The notes under the pieces are model-generated. The model was not told where the DNA came from. It searched no databases and saw only the letters and a program-made list of their open reading frames with translations. A stretch of DNA of 64,000 nt from Phycisphaeraceae bacterium (GTDB lineage Bacteria; Planctomycetota; Phycisphaerae; Phycisphaerales; Zrk34): contig JANQQT010000007.1 of the NCBI GenBank assembly GCA_028284925.1, positions 26,707 through 90,706 on the forward strand, in the 5' to 3' direction. Positions 17,622-27,015 of this stretch are shown here, piece by piece. The translations under genes were made by a program, and so were the position numbers. How positions within the stretch are numbered: the stretch's first letter is position 1; every line of letters starts with the position of its first letter.

Positions 17622-18512
17622 TCAGGTTGTTAAGTTTGCCTGATCTGCTGCCGGTGTAGAGTTCGATGTATTCCTCCCACCACGTTCCCGTTTTGCACGA
17701 AACTTCTCGATCTCACTTTTCATCGCGTTCGCCGAAACATCCCTGTCCCAGAACTGAATATCCTTGGGGCGGCGATCGGCACGGCAATAGACACGCGGCT
17801 GCATATCCGCATCGACTTCCAGTTGCAGATCGTAGAGCTGTCGCTGCACATCCTGGCGCTTCTGTTCCATCATTGCATCATCCGCATCGGGAGGGACGTG
17901 AACGGGCGTTCCCCCATAAATCTTTGCGCGCGTAAACGGTAGCGGTAAACGAAATCGGTCCCAGGATTGAAACTGCCAGTAGGATTTTGGTGATGCTGCA
18001 ATGGGAAGAATCGGACGACCTGTGATCTTGGCAAGCAAGATGATTCCGGGCTTGGTTTCCAGTGCGGGCCCTCGCGGACCATCGACTGCGATGCATGCAT
18101 CCGCACCTTCGTTTACGATCCGAGCCAGATCGATGATTGCGCGCGTCGCGCCGCGGTTGCTTGAACCACGCACGGTCTGGTATCCCAGCCCGTGAAGAAT
18201 ATTCGATAGAATTTGGCCGTCCGGACTTTTGCTGGTAATGACACACATCCCGTTTCCGCGATGGTAATACATGGGGGCAAAACACGATCCGTGCCAGAGG
18301 GCGATCAATACAGGCCCGTTGTCCTCACCGCGGTACTCTTCCAGCTTCTCACGCTGGCGAACATCATAACGTGTGGTCAATCCAATAAGCCTAAAGATCG
18401 TTGCACCGAGGAGCTGCATACATCGCAAAGAAACCCGTTTCTTGAAGGTCATGCGACGCTTCGTTTCGGGGTCGGACTTGGTGGTATCAATCGGTGGTTT
18501 CATTGAAGCCAT
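17622..18512 (-). CDS. DUF374-family lysophospholipid acyltransferase-like protein
   Basis: A 296-residue member of the DUF374 family, a branch of the lysophospholipid acyltransferase superfamily. The catalytic-type motif appears as ALWHGSCFAPMYY, followed by VITSKSPDGQIL, VRGSSNRGATRA and AVDGPRGPALETK, the order typical of the family. These proteins may acylate lipid A-like or glycerolipid precursors at the inner membrane; the actual substrate is unknown. The C-terminal 60 residues are charged and extra to the core. It lies between murA and hslU on the same strand. TATCAT lies 10 nt before the ATG, with no Shine-Dalgarno. Confidence 0.85.
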   Translation of the reverse strand: MASMKPPIDTTKSDPETKRRMTFKKRVSLRCMQLLGATIFRLIGLTTRYDVRQREKLEEYRGEDNGPVLIALWHGSCFAPMYYHRGNGMCVITSKSPDGQILSNILHGLGYQTVRGSSNRGATRAIIDLARIVNEGADACIAVDGPRGPALETKPGIILLAKITGRPILPIAASPKSYWQFQSWDRFRLPLPFTRAKIYGGTPVHVPPDADDAMMEQKRQDVQRQLYDLQLEVDADMQPRVYCRADRRPKDIQFWDRDVSANAMKSEIEKFRAKRERGGRNTSNSTPAADQANLTT

Positions 18513-18615
18513 GCGAGTTCGGATGATAGCACGCTATGCCCCCATCGGGAACCACCCCCTCCAACAATTTACGCGGGGAGGTACGGCGTCGATACAATCA
18601 CGACTTGTATTCCCA

Positions 18616-19905
18616 TTATGCGGATGATGGAATACGTTCGATTTCGGCGCCGACTGATTTGAGTTTCTCATCCAGTTTCTCGTAGCCGCGATCAATGTGG
18701 TAAACGCGATTAACTGTCGTCTGCCCTTTTGCTGCAAGCCCGGCCATGACCAGGCCAGCCGATGCACGCAGGTCCGAAGCCATTACCGGCGCCCCAACCA
18801 GTTTCTTTACTCCGCTGACCATGACGCTAGGGCCCTGCCGATACAGGTTCGCCCCCATACGCGCTAATTCGGGAACGTGCATGTAGCGATCCGGAAAGAT
18901 CTTCTCCGTAATCATCGAATTCCCATCTGCCAGCGTCAGCAGCGCCATGATCTGTGCCTGTAAATCTGTGGGGAAACCGGGATGGGGTTGTGTGGTGATG
19001 AATACAGGCTCGAGTCGCCGTGCCGAACCTACGCTTACGGTTGCACGCATCGCGTCGGCGCCTGTGGGAATATCTACCGATACTCCGATCTCGTCCAGAC
19101 GATCCAATGCAGCCATCAGGCAATCGACGGGGCAGTTTTCGATCTGAAGGTCGCCATTCGTGATCGCTGCCGTCATGATCCATGTCCCCGCCTCGATGCG
19201 GTCGGCAATTACCCGGTGGTCGGCGCCTGTAAGCGATTCGACGCCGTCTATCGTAATGCGTGGAGATCCGGCCCCGTGGATGCTTGCCCCCATCGCGTTC
19301 AGCAGATTTGCCACATCCACAACCTCAGGTTCGCATGCGACCTGCTCGAGTACGGTTGTCCCCTTGGCTACGGCGGCGGCCGACATCACGTTGATTGTTC
19401 CCAACACGGTTGACCCAAACGGCCCGCCCATAAAGATCCGCGTACCCTGTAGCTTCTTTGCACGGGCGTGGATGATTCCCCCTTCGAGTTCGATATCCGC
19501 TCCTAGTGCCTGCAATCCACGTAGGTGGATATCCACCGGGCGATCTCCGATAGGGCAGCCACCCGGCATCGATACGCTCGCCTCACCCCGCTTCCCAAGC
19601 AATGGCCCCAGCACGCAAATACTTGCGCGCATCTTTCGAACGATGTCGTACTCCGCAAGCGAATTGCCTTCGTCCACCACCTTGATTTCCATGGTCCGAT
19701 CTTCGCCGTGTTTGACATCACAACCCAGCGATTCGAGGAGCATCACGAGGTGTGCGATATCTGACAGGCGCGGGACATCCTGCAATTTCACCGTATCCTC
19801 CGCCATTAATGCCGCGGCCATTAACGGCAGTGCCGCATTCTTTGATCCGCTTACCCTGACCGTACCTTTGAGTCTTCGACCACCTTGTATCCGAAATGCA
19901 TCCAT
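18616..19905 (-). CDS. murA: UDP-N-acetylglucosamine 1-carboxyvinyltransferase
   Basis: First committed step of peptidoglycan synthesis: transfers enolpyruvate from PEP to UDP-GlcNAc. Conserved SGSKNAALP near residue 20 and the catalytic Cys117 in PGGCPIGDRP are present; Cys at this position is the form sensitive to fosfomycin in characterised MurA enzymes. Length 429 is standard. With murC at 27.9-29.4 kb it shows a peptidoglycan pathway in this organism. Probably first gene of a murA-acyltransferase-hslU group. Confidence 0.96.
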   Translation of the reverse strand: MDAFRIQGGRRLKGTVRVSGSKNAALPLMAAALMAEDTVKLQDVPRLSDIAHLVMLLESLGCDVKHGEDRTMEIKVVDEGNSLAEYDIVRKMRASICVLGPLLGKRGEASVSMPGGCPIGDRPVDIHLRGLQALGADIELEGGIIHARAKKLQGTRIFMGGPFGSTVLGTINVMSAAAVAKGTTVLEQVACEPEVVDVANLLNAMGASIHGAGSPRITIDGVESLTGADHRVIADRIEAGTWIMTAAITNGDLQIENCPVDCLMAALDRLDEIGVSVDIPTGADAMRATVSVGSARRLEPVFITTQPHPGFPTDLQAQIMALLTLADGNSMITEKIFPDRYMHVPELARMGANLYRQGPSVMVSGVKKLVGAPVMASDLRASAGLVMAGLAAKGQTTVNRVYHIDRGYEKLDEKLKSVGAEIERIPSSA

Positions 19906-19999
19906 GCGATTGAAATGTCCTTGCCTGTCCGTTTGAGGGGATCATACCCCCCTATCGTGATTCATCGGCATTCGGTCACTGAAAAAACCAGAAGCCTTC

Positions 20000-21751
20000 C
20001 TAGAGCTTTCTTACGTAAATGAAGTAAGCACCCCGTGATTTGCCGTTCTTATATTCCAGCCATGATTCCAGTCGCGTGGCGCCCTGCTCCGCACGAATTT
20101 TGAAAGTGACGGTATGGTCTCCCTCCTTGACTGGCTTCTCTGCTTCAATCTCGCCTATTTTGATCCGTGCCTTTATGGCTTTCATGGGGCGTTTGGTCAC
20201 TGCAGGCCACCTTGCCAGCGTTACCTCATATCGACCAGCCTTTTCAAATTCGACTACCCAATATCCGTTGGCGAACATTCTTTCGTTTCTGACATGCCCC
20301 TGGTGCCAAGGCACACCCGACTGTTTGGCATGCCAGTCGTGAGCAGTGATGCGCATCAGCGATTTATCATGACCGAGCACGATGGGGCAGTACTCATTAA
20401 ATCGTGACGATTGGCTTTTGTATGATTTTTCATATTCTGCGCGCAATTGTGCGACAACCTTTGGGTGTTCGGCAGAAACATCCTTCAATTGCCCCGGATC
20501 AGCTTGCATATCAAAAAGCGCTTTTCCGTCTATCAGACGCCATCGCTTTGTCATCACTGACGACTGTCGCCAGGGTTTGGGGTGTTCAATGCGGTGCGAC
20601 TGCACAATCAAGGTACGTGGCGGCCACTCCTTGTATTTAGGATTCTTAAGCAGAGGTACAAAGGATTTGCCATCCAGAGGCTGCGTCTTGATTTTTTTGA
20701 GGCGACAAAGGTCCATCAATGTCGGCAGCACATCGATATGAGCCGTCAACTGGTTCACATCTCGTCCGCCAATCAGATCCCCATCAGGCCAGTAAACGAA
20801 GAATGGTACACGATGCCCTCCGTCATATGCCGAGCCCTTTCGCCCTCGCATTCCTGCGTTAAATCCACGCCATCCCCCTGCCGCTTTTGCTTGTCCACGC
20901 CGTGGTCTATTGGCTATTCCCGCCGCTGTTCCGTTGTCGGACATGAATATCAATATCGTATTCGATTCCAACTTCAACTCTTTCAGTTTCGAACGCAGTT
21001 TTCCCATATTCTCATCGATGTTGGTGATCATCCCGTAAAACTTTGCCATTGTTGCCGGGACTCCCTTTTTCACGTAAGGCTCAGAGTATTTTTCTGATAC
21101 GAGGTAAGGGCCGTGCGGGGCATTGGTGGTGATGTACAGAAAAAACGGTCGCCTTTTGTGCCGCTCGATGAAATCCAACCCGTGTTGAAACCAAATGTCG
21201 GTGCAGTAGCCTTTGTGACGCTTGGCTTTGCCGTTGATCCAATACGCGTCATCAAAATAGTCGTTCCCCCAATAGTCCGGCGTCTGTCCTACGCCTCCCC
21301 CACCGTGAATGAACGTTTCGTCAAAACCCATATCCTGCGGGCGCGAAGGATAATTGTCACCCAAGTGCCATTTTCCGCTAATTCCTGTCACGTATCCTGA
21401 ATTGCGAAACGCGTGTGCGAGTGTTGTCTCATCCCTGCGGATGAGCGACCTACCCATAATGGTATGCCAGACACCGGTACGCGCGGAATACCTTCCGGTC
21501 ATCAATGCTGCCCGCGTGGGAGAACAGGTTGGATCTACATGAAAGTCGGTAAGACGAATCGACTGCGCATGTAGCTTGTCCAGGTGGGGTGTCTGGATCA
21601 TCTTGTTCCCGTGAGCGGCGATATCGCCGTAACCCTGATCATCCGTGATGACGAGAATCACATTTGGACGTCCGCTACGAGCAAAGGCATTGGCGGCAAA
21701 CACAACCAGCACCACGAAACAGATACATGCGACTCGAATCACTTTTGCCAT
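20000..21751 (-). CDS. Secreted sulfatase (arylsulfatase family)
   Basis: Type I sulfatase of 583 residues, exported by an N-terminal signal peptide (hydrophobic core CFVVLVVFAANAFA). The formylglycine site CSPTR starts at Cys76, followed by ALMTGR; the metal-binding ITDDQGYGD near residue 36 and SDNGT are also present. The last 120 residues form an extra beta-rich domain. The likely substrate is a sulfated polysaccharide or glycoside, since planctomycetes hold many such enzymes, but it cannot be specified. The second in-frame ATG (21751) was chosen because AAGGA lies 6 nt before it. An activating sulfatase maturase is not in the window. Confidence 0.93.
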   Translation of the reverse strand: MAKVIRVACICFVVLVVFAANAFARSGRPNVILVITDDQGYGDIAAHGNKMIQTPHLDKLHAQSIRLTDFHVDPTCSPTRAALMTGRYSARTGVWHTIMGRSLIRRDETTLAHAFRNSGYVTGISGKWHLGDNYPSRPQDMGFDETFIHGGGGVGQTPDYWGNDYFDDAYWINGKAKRHKGYCTDIWFQHGLDFIERHKRRPFFLYITTNAPHGPYLVSEKYSEPYVKKGVPATMAKFYGMITNIDENMGKLRSKLKELKLESNTILIFMSDNGTAAGIANRPRRGQAKAAGGWRGFNAGMRGRKGSAYDGGHRVPFFVYWPDGDLIGGRDVNQLTAHIDVLPTLMDLCRLKKIKTQPLDGKSFVPLLKNPKYKEWPPRTLIVQSHRIEHPKPWRQSSVMTKRWRLIDGKALFDMQADPGQLKDVSAEHPKVVAQLRAEYEKSYKSQSSRFNEYCPIVLGHDKSLMRITAHDWHAKQSGVPWHQGHVRNERMFANGYWVVEFEKAGRYEVTLARWPAVTKRPMKAIKARIKIGEIEAEKPVKEGDHTVTFKIRAEQGATRLESWLEYKNGKSRGAYFIYVRKL

Positions 21752-21815
21752 AATCATTCCTTTTTTGTTTGCGGGGCTGTTCGTCGAAACACCCCTGCGA
21801 GCGGGCGTATTGTAA

Positions 21816-21830
21816 CCAATTGAATTGGTC
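21816..21830. promoter_or_regulatory. 15-bp inverted repeat upstream of the sulfatase
   Basis: ACCAATT-G-AATTGGT is a perfect 7-1-7 inverted repeat 65 bp before the sulfatase start. On the minus strand it abuts TACAAT (21810-21815), a possible -10 box, so a dimeric regulator bound here would overlap the promoter. Confidence 0.35.
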
Positions 21831-21967
21831 GTATCTGACTATTCGGCCAAAGGAACGGTGAGAATCATGACACGTATCACTTACGACATCCACAGAAAAT
21901 GTAATGAGTTTTCACAACTCTGACCGATATTCTGTGTGTTGTGACTTGTTGAGATGAGGTGACGTCC

Positions 21968-22192
21968 GTGGTAAGTATGCATCAGCAAAAGCTGGATTTG
22001 TGTCCGTTTATAGACCACGACCAACCGGGATGCCGATCACACTTTTCCGTCGTCCATTTGGCGCAAGCCTTCGATGCCTGTGTCGGCGGGTTCCAGAGTT
22101 GCCCTCAATATTACAAGCTCATGAAAGATCACCCCACGAGGCTCATTGCGATTACCGCTCATGGACGTAACCTTCAATCAACCGGTTCGTGA
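21968..22192 (+). CDS. Small Cys-containing protein overlapping xerD
   Basis: A short protein of about 74 residues with four cysteines arranged C-x10-C and C-x6-C within LCPFIDHDQPGC ... DACVGGFQSC, plus several histidines, a pattern that suggests zinc or Fe-S binding. I do not know a named family for it. A GTG at 21968 has GAGG about 8 nt upstream; ATG at 21977 is the alternative. Its end overlaps the start of xerD by about 30 nt in another frame, which suggests translational coupling. The composition of Cys pairs and the ribosome site argue for a real gene. Confidence 0.6.
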   Translation: MVSMHQQKLDLCPFIDHDQPGCRSHFSVVHLAQAFDACVGGFQSCPQYYKLMKDHPTRLIAITAHGRNLQSTGS

Positions 22193-23060
22193 GTTCTTGT
22201 CGTATTTGAGGATCGAATGCGGGCTGGCCGCTAATACCATCGAATCCTACGCGCTGGACCTCAAGCGACTCTGCCGATTCCTAGCTGAGCAGAACATCCT
22301 GCATCCCGCCGATCTGGATGGACGACATTTTATTGATTATCTTCGTTCGCTACGCGAGGACGAACTCACGGGAAAAACGGTCGCCCGTCATCTGGCCACA
22401 CTCCGCGCTTTTGCGCGATTCCTCGTCTTTCATCAGTATTGCGAAATTGACCCGTCGGAGATGCTCGAGCGACCTGCGACGTGGCAACGAGTACCCCAGG
22501 TCATGCAGATGAAACACATCCGGGCTTTGCTTGAGTCTCCCCAGCCTTCCGATCGTATGTATTTACGCGACAAGGCCGTTCTTGAGCTTATGTACGCCAC
22601 AGGCTGTCGCGCCTCGGAGGTTGGCGCGATTCACGTCTCGGATTTTCACGATGACATCGGCGTTATCAAAATTACGGGGAAAGGTGGTCGTCAGCGCATC
22701 GTCCCCATTGGCAAACCCGCCCTCGAAGCCATCCAGCAATACTATCGAGAGCTTCGCGGGAACCTGATTCATGATGACGCTAACTGTGAATATCTCTTTC
22801 TCACATTACGCGGCACACGCATGGATCGGTTTGTCATTTGGGCCATGATTAAAAAGCTTGCCAAACGTGCAGGACTGACCAATGTCCACCCCCATGTCAT
22901 TCGACATACCTTTGCCACTCACCTCCTTGGAGGCGGCGCCGACCTTCGTGTCGTTCAGGAGCTTCTTGGTCATGCGCGCGTTACTACTACACAGATTTAT
23001 ACGCATGTTGACCAGGGGCGACTCAAGAAAGTTATTGACAGTTTTCACCCCCGTCCCTAG
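22161..23060 (+). CDS. xerD: Site-specific tyrosine recombinase XerD/XerC
   Basis: Tyrosine recombinase of 299 residues of the type that resolves chromosome dimers at dif with a partner and FtsK. The N-terminal SAM-like domain (FLSYLRIECGLAANTIESY) and the full catalytic set are visible: Arg in TGCRASEVGAI, Lys in TGKGGRQR, His-x2-Arg in HVIRHTFATHLL, His in LLGHARVTTT and Tyr in IYTHV. No attachment sites or phage genes surround it, so a housekeeping role is preferred. ATG 22161 was chosen; a TTG at 22146 with GAGG 4 nt before it is an alternative. XerC versus XerD cannot be decided here. Confidence 0.93.
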   Translation: MDVTFNQPVREFLSYLRIECGLAANTIESYALDLKRLCRFLAEQNILHPADLDGRHFIDYLRSLREDELTGKTVARHLATLRAFARFLVFHQYCEIDPSEMLERPATWQRVPQVMQMKHIRALLESPQPSDRMYLRDKAVLELMYATGCRASEVGAIHVSDFHDDIGVIKITGKGGRQRIVPIGKPALEAIQQYYRELRGNLIHDDANCEYLFLTLRGTRMDRFVIWAMIKKLAKRAGLTNVHPHVIRHTFATHLLGGGADLRVVQELLGHARVTTTQIYTHVDQGRLKKVIDSFHPRP

Positions 23061-23080
23061 CCACCCCGCATTTTACGCAC

Positions 23081-23117
23081 AAAAAAATCGCACGAAGCCT
23101 TTCAGCTTCGTGCGATT
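23081..23117 (-). terminator. Terminator for the coiled-coil gene, facing xerD
   Basis: A perfect 13-bp stem (23086-23098 with 23105-23117, loop of 6) is followed on the minus strand by a run of seven T. It ends the minus-strand coiled-coil gene and, lying 26 nt after xerD, may also slow plus-strand transcription. Confidence 0.85.
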
Positions 23118-23247
23118 GTGTCGTGTCTCTCTCTCAAACGGTCTATTCGCGGGAACAAACTTCTCCGGGCGAATGTGATGGTTCAAATGGACCCTCTATG
23201 CCGATGTCGTGCCAATCGTCGGCGTCTCGACGAATCGCTCTGGTGCA

Positions 23248-23541
23248 TCAGCTATCGTCGCTACCTGCGTCGGTGTCTTTACCGTGATTCTGCTGCTCAA
23301 GCATCTTCCGCAGGTAGGAATTTTCTCGTCGTGTGGCTTCAAGATCAAACATCAGGTACTTGATCGACAAGCGAAGGTAGTCAAGGCTTTCCTGAAGATC
23401 CGTCACCGTCTTTTTCAGCTTCTTATGCCGCGTTTGCGTTTCGCTCGCCAAACTCTCAAGCTTCTTACGTTCCGCTTCCGGCAAAGTGGAAATTTCCTTC
23501 ATCAACTCCGCCAGTTTAGTTTGGAATACGGTTTCATCCAT
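23248..23541 (-). CDS. Conserved coiled-coil hypothetical protein
   Basis: A 97-residue all-helical protein. From residue about 5 to 85 it has strong heptad-type alternation of hydrophobic and charged residues (LAELMKEISTLPEAERKKL, then DLQESLDYLRLSIKYLMFDLEATRRENSYLRKML), with a short acidic tail. No membrane segment or cysteines. GAGAGGA lies 8 nt before the ATG and a strong terminator follows, so it is an independent monocistronic gene. I have no function for it; a structural or regulatory adaptor is possible. The 271 bp upstream to the ABC permease include a GTTGCTT-AG-AAGCAAC palindrome (23738-23753) and nothing else clear. Confidence 0.8.
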   Translation of the reverse strand: MDETVFQTKLAELMKEISTLPEAERKKLESLASETQTRHKKLKKTVTDLQESLDYLRLSIKYLMFDLEATRRENSYLRKMLEQQNHGKDTDAGSDDS

Positions 23542-23812
23542 TTTGGCATCCTCTCTTCTTTATCCCCGCGGGAGACTTTCTCAGTATGCCGGACCATATA
23601 ACAAGGCCCTTGCCAAACCTGAACGAATACTCTGTAATATCGCGTGCCTACCGCCTGCAAGTGCTTGATATACAACGAATTGCATGTTTTTGCAACCCCG
23701 GTCAAACGAAATTACGTTGGGGCCATCTGGGGCGGATGTTGCTTAGAAGCAACGTATTTCGAGTCATTTGACGCCGTGAAACAACCGCCTTAACAGTGAA
23801 TTAACACAGATT

Positions 23813-25153
23813 TTACTTTGAAAAGACCCATCCAATAAGCTTGCGTAGACTCGGCGCCTGTCCCTGAGACAGGATCCCGATCCTGAATATCTTAGCCCCC
23901 GCCCAGACGCAAGCCAGCGTGAACCCAAGCGTCAATACAAGACTTAGCGCCACCTCCCACCACATTGGGCCCGGCGTCGTCCCGAGGCGAAGCAACATGA
24001 TCATCGGCGTCATTGGCGGAAACAAGGAAACGGCCTTTGCGAAACTGCCATTCGGCGACTGGACAATGGGCGCAATCATGAACATTGGGGCCATCATCAC
24101 CAACATCACCGGCGTCATGAAATTTTGTGCGTCGCGCATTTCACTGCAGGCCGCCCCAAGTCCGGCAAATACCGCCCCAAACATAAAAATTGCAAGTAAC
24201 AAAAATACAAATAGCCAAACGAACATCATGGGATTGACCAGATGTAGCACGTCGAAGTGATATGCCAGAAATCCCGCACCACCTATGTAGAGGGCGCCCA
24301 ATGACCCCGAAAGGCCCACCATTCCCAAAATCTTGCCCAACATCAACTCAAACGGCGTTACACATGACACCAACAGTTCCGATATCTTCTGAATTTTCTC
24401 CTCCAACACGGTACTTAAGATCATCTGCCCGGCCGTCATCACCAAAGCGAATGTCAATACCATGAAGACTACCGGGATAAGGGCTGTACGCAAGACATCC
24501 GATTCCTGGTCCGCGACTACGGTTTTTCCCTCTTCGGTTTTTTCTGCCAGCCCGAGCTGTTTCCAGGGAACGGGAGCCTGTGCCTCATTGATGCGTTGAA
24601 CGATCGCCTTATCCGTATCCAAGGCTGCGATACGAATCTTCTTTGCTTCCCGGTCAATCACCATCTTCAACCAATTAGGCAATGTTTTATATGTTGGCGT
24701 TTGGGAGTGATAATAGACACCCGCTTTGTCCCGTGATTTTGTCTCCGGCTTCACAACACCGTCATCGATAATCACGAATGCAAAGATGTCCTGACTCCGT
24801 ACCTTTTCCGATAATTCAATTCGGATGTCATCCCGACTCTTGTTTTCAATCTGATAAGCTTCAATAAAGAACTTTGATTCTCTTTGAATCGGCTTCGTAT
24901 TTCCGTCAGTTTTTTCAAACACAGATGTTTTGTTTCGCATTTCCGAAGCTGTTCTTAACGCTGTCGCAAGTTGGCCTGTCATGTCCACCACCACGACCTT
25001 GCGATCCGATACGTCCTTTCCCTTGTTCGCCACCTTCTGTAAAAACACCGTCGCACCGATAACGATCGGCATTACCAGCAAGCCAATCAGAAAGGCCTTG
25101 CTGCGTATTGCCGACAAGTACTCACCCCTGGCTACATTCAGGACCTTACGCAT
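23813..25153 (-). CDS. ABC-2 type transporter permease (NatB-like)
   Basis: Membrane subunit of an ABC-2 exporter, 446 residues. One transmembrane helix near residues 20-40, a large soluble extracytoplasmic domain of about 190 residues, then five or six hydrophobic segments from about residue 215, including the ABC-2 stretch ISELLVSCVTPFELMLGK. This layout is that of NatB, the sodium exporter partner of NatA, and related drug or peptide exporters. The start overlaps the stop of the ATPase gene by 8 nt, so the pair is translationally coupled. Substrate unknown. Confidence 0.88.
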   Translation of the reverse strand: MRKVLNVARGEYLSAIRSKAFLIGLLVMPIVIGATVFLQKVANKGKDVSDRKVVVVDMTGQLATALRTASEMRNKTSVFEKTDGNTKPIQRESKFFIEAYQIENKSRDDIRIELSEKVRSQDIFAFVIIDDGVVKPETKSRDKAGVYYHSQTPTYKTLPNWLKMVIDREAKKIRIAALDTDKAIVQRINEAQAPVPWKQLGLAEKTEEGKTVVADQESDVLRTALIPVVFMVLTFALVMTAGQMILSTVLEEKIQKISELLVSCVTPFELMLGKILGMVGLSGSLGALYIGGAGFLAYHFDVLHLVNPMMFVWLFVFLLLAIFMFGAVFAGLGAACSEMRDAQNFMTPVMLVMMAPMFMIAPIVQSPNGSFAKAVSLFPPMTPMIMLLRLGTTPGPMWWEVALSLVLTLGFTLACVWAGAKIFRIGILSQGQAPSLRKLIGWVFSK

Positions 25154-26057
25154 TCTGAGACACCTCCCTGGCTTCAGGCCCGGCAATATTCAGGAAAATT
25201 TCATGCAGCGATGGGCGCTTCTCTTCAAAATGTTTGACCTGGGTCAAGCCCGATATCCGCTCAAGCAATTCTTGGGATTCCCCGCTGAACCTCACGTCCA
25301 TTAATCCATTGCTCTCATTGATAATTTCCAGATCCGTCATCGAGTGTAATACCTGCATATCCGATAGTCTAAGGCGATACAGATCCGAACCGTATTCCGC
25401 CTGAATACTTGAAAGCGTTCCATTTAACACCTTTCGCCCCCGGAAGATCATGAAAATGAAGTCGCACATCCGCTCTGCCATTGCCATGTCATGTGTTGAA
25501 AAGATCACCGTTGAACCGGCCTGATTCAATTCGACAATGGCTTCGCGCACGACTTCCAGATTCACGGGATCAAGACCTGAAAACGGCTCATCCAGAATCA
25601 CCAGCTCGGGCCTGGCAATCACGGAGGAAATGAACTGAACTTTTTGCCCCATCCCCTTGGAGAGTGCTTCAATCTTCTTGTCCGCCCAGCCACTTAGTCC
25701 CAAACGATCCAACCAATTCGTCGCCGCCTTCGTGGCGTCCCGCAAGTTCATACCTTTCAAGGTTCCGTAGTACGCGAGTTGGCGTCGTACCGTCAACTTT
25801 CTATAGAGGCCTCTTTCCTCCGGTAGATATCCCACGCGGTCACTCGCCGCGCGTGTCCCTCTGGTCCCCAGCACTTCAATCACACCCGAATCCGGATGAA
25901 TAATGTGAAGGATCATCCTTAGTGTAGTCGTCTTCCCCGATCCATTCGGACCAATGAACCCGTAAACAGAACCGGCTGGAACGGTGAGCGACAAATCGTT
26001 CACGGCGTGATGCGAGCCATAGGTTTTCGTCACGCCTTCAAGCAATACTGCATTCAT
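25146..26057 (-). CDS. ABC transporter ATP-binding protein (NatA-like)
   Basis: ATPase of the exporter encoded with the following permease. Walker A GPNGSGKTT, signature LSKGMGQK, Walker B LVILDEPFSGLDP and the H-loop STHD are complete; the C-terminal 80 residues form the extra domain usual in NatA-type ATPases. ATG 26057 was chosen for its AAGGG about 7 nt upstream; the frame continues 16 codons before it. Divergent from the TatD gene. Confidence 0.93.
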   Translation of the reverse strand: MNAVLLEGVTKTYGSHHAVNDLSLTVPAGSVYGFIGPNGSGKTTTLRMILHIIHPDSGVIEVLGTRGTRAASDRVGYLPEERGLYRKLTVRRQLAYYGTLKGMNLRDATKAATNWLDRLGLSGWADKKIEALSKGMGQKVQFISSVIARPELVILDEPFSGLDPVNLEVVREAIVELNQAGSTVIFSTHDMAMAERMCDFIFMIFRGRKVLNGTLSSIQAEYGSDLYRLRLSDMQVLHSMTDLEIINESNGLMDVRFSGESQELLERISGLTQVKHFEEKRPSLHEIFLNIAGPEAREVSQNA

Positions 26058-26199
26058 AAGCATACCCTTGTGCGATAACCCGCAGGACGTTACGCCCCGG
26101 TGCACAACTGTAGATGAACGGGTATGTACTATACGCTCAATACACTAACCAAACATCTCTGAAGGCGCGGCCACCAGGCGCTAAGCCTACCAGTTTCTC

Positions 26200-27015
26200 A
26201 TGTCTGCCAAACTTTACGATGCTCATTGCCATTATCACCACTCGCCTGTTGTCGAACAATGGGACACAGTTGGCGCAATCGCCATCGACTGCGGTTTAAC
26301 CCATGCCATCATCAATGGCACGGAACCATCAGATTGGAATGCCACCATTGCGTGGGCGAAACAACATCCTTTCGCGATCCCCGCCGTGGGGCTCCATCCC
26401 TGGTATTTGGGAGGTGTCCAACCCGGCTTTCAATACATCCTCAGCGACCTTCTTGACTCCGGGCAGGTCATGCTGGGTGAAATCGGACTTGATCGCTGCC
26501 GACCCAAAGCCGAACTTGAGCAGCAGGATCGCCTTTTCATCGAACAACTCAAACTCGCCAATGAGAAAGATGTTGTTACGACCATTCATTGCGTTCGGGC
26601 TGTCGGTCGTCTTTATGAGTTTTTCCATGACTTTTCGCCACCTACGGCAGGTTTTCTCCTTCACGCCTACTCCGGCTCGACAGAGCTGATTCTCTCATTC
26701 GCCTCACAGAATGCCTACTTCTCCTGTTCGGCCAATACGCTCTCACGGCCCAAAGCGAACGAACTCATTCGGGCTATTCCGATAGACCGCCTCCTCATCG
26801 AGACCGATGCGCCCTATATGGCTCCGCCGGAATTTAACCGTCTGTACGTCATACAGGAGAAAGTCGATGACCGTGCGGCCAACCACCCGGCCAACCTGAA
26901 ACGAGGTTATGAACTCGCTGCAGAGCATCTGCAAATCCCCCTGCCGGAACTGATTCAAATCGTCGAAGAAAACTTTCTTCGCCTTTTTGGCCCGTATCTT
27001 CCTCAATCTCAATAA
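26200..27015 (+). CDS. TatD-family metal-dependent hydrolase
   Basis: TIM-barrel phosphohydrolase or nuclease of the TatD family (271 residues). The metal sites appear as DAHCHYH at residue 6-12, GEIGLDR, TIHCVRA (usual HxR type), LLHAYSGS and IETDAPYMAP. TatD members cut DNA exonucleolytically or act on D-aminoacyl-tRNA; the exact role here is not known. It overlaps the convergent tcdA gene by 7 nt at the 3' ends. Confidence 0.88.
   Translation: MSAKLYDAHCHYHHSPVVEQWDTVGAIAIDCGLTHAIINGTEPSDWNATIAWAKQHPFAIPAVGLHPWYLGGVQPGFQYILSDLLDSGQVMLGEIGLDRCRPKAELEQQDRLFIEQLKLANEKDVVTTIHCVRAVGRLYEFFHDFSPPTAGFLLHAYSGSTELILSFASQNAYFSCSANTLSRPKANELIRAIPIDRLLIETDAPYMAPPEFNRLYVIQEKVDDRAANHPANLKRGYELAAEHLQIPLPELIQIVEENFLRLFGPYLPQSQ

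Noticed and set aside
19160..19936. 258-codon plus-strand ORF antisense to murA
   Set aside because: Low-complexity Ser/Pro/Ala composition and complete overlap with murA.
22161..23060. Phage or integrative-element integrase
   Set aside because: The recombinase is of the Xer type, and no attachment repeats, excisionase or phage genes are near.
23738..23753. GTTGCTT-AG-AAGCAAC palindrome as a terminator of the ABC permease
   Set aside because: A 2-nt loop cannot form as drawn and no T run follows on the minus strand.
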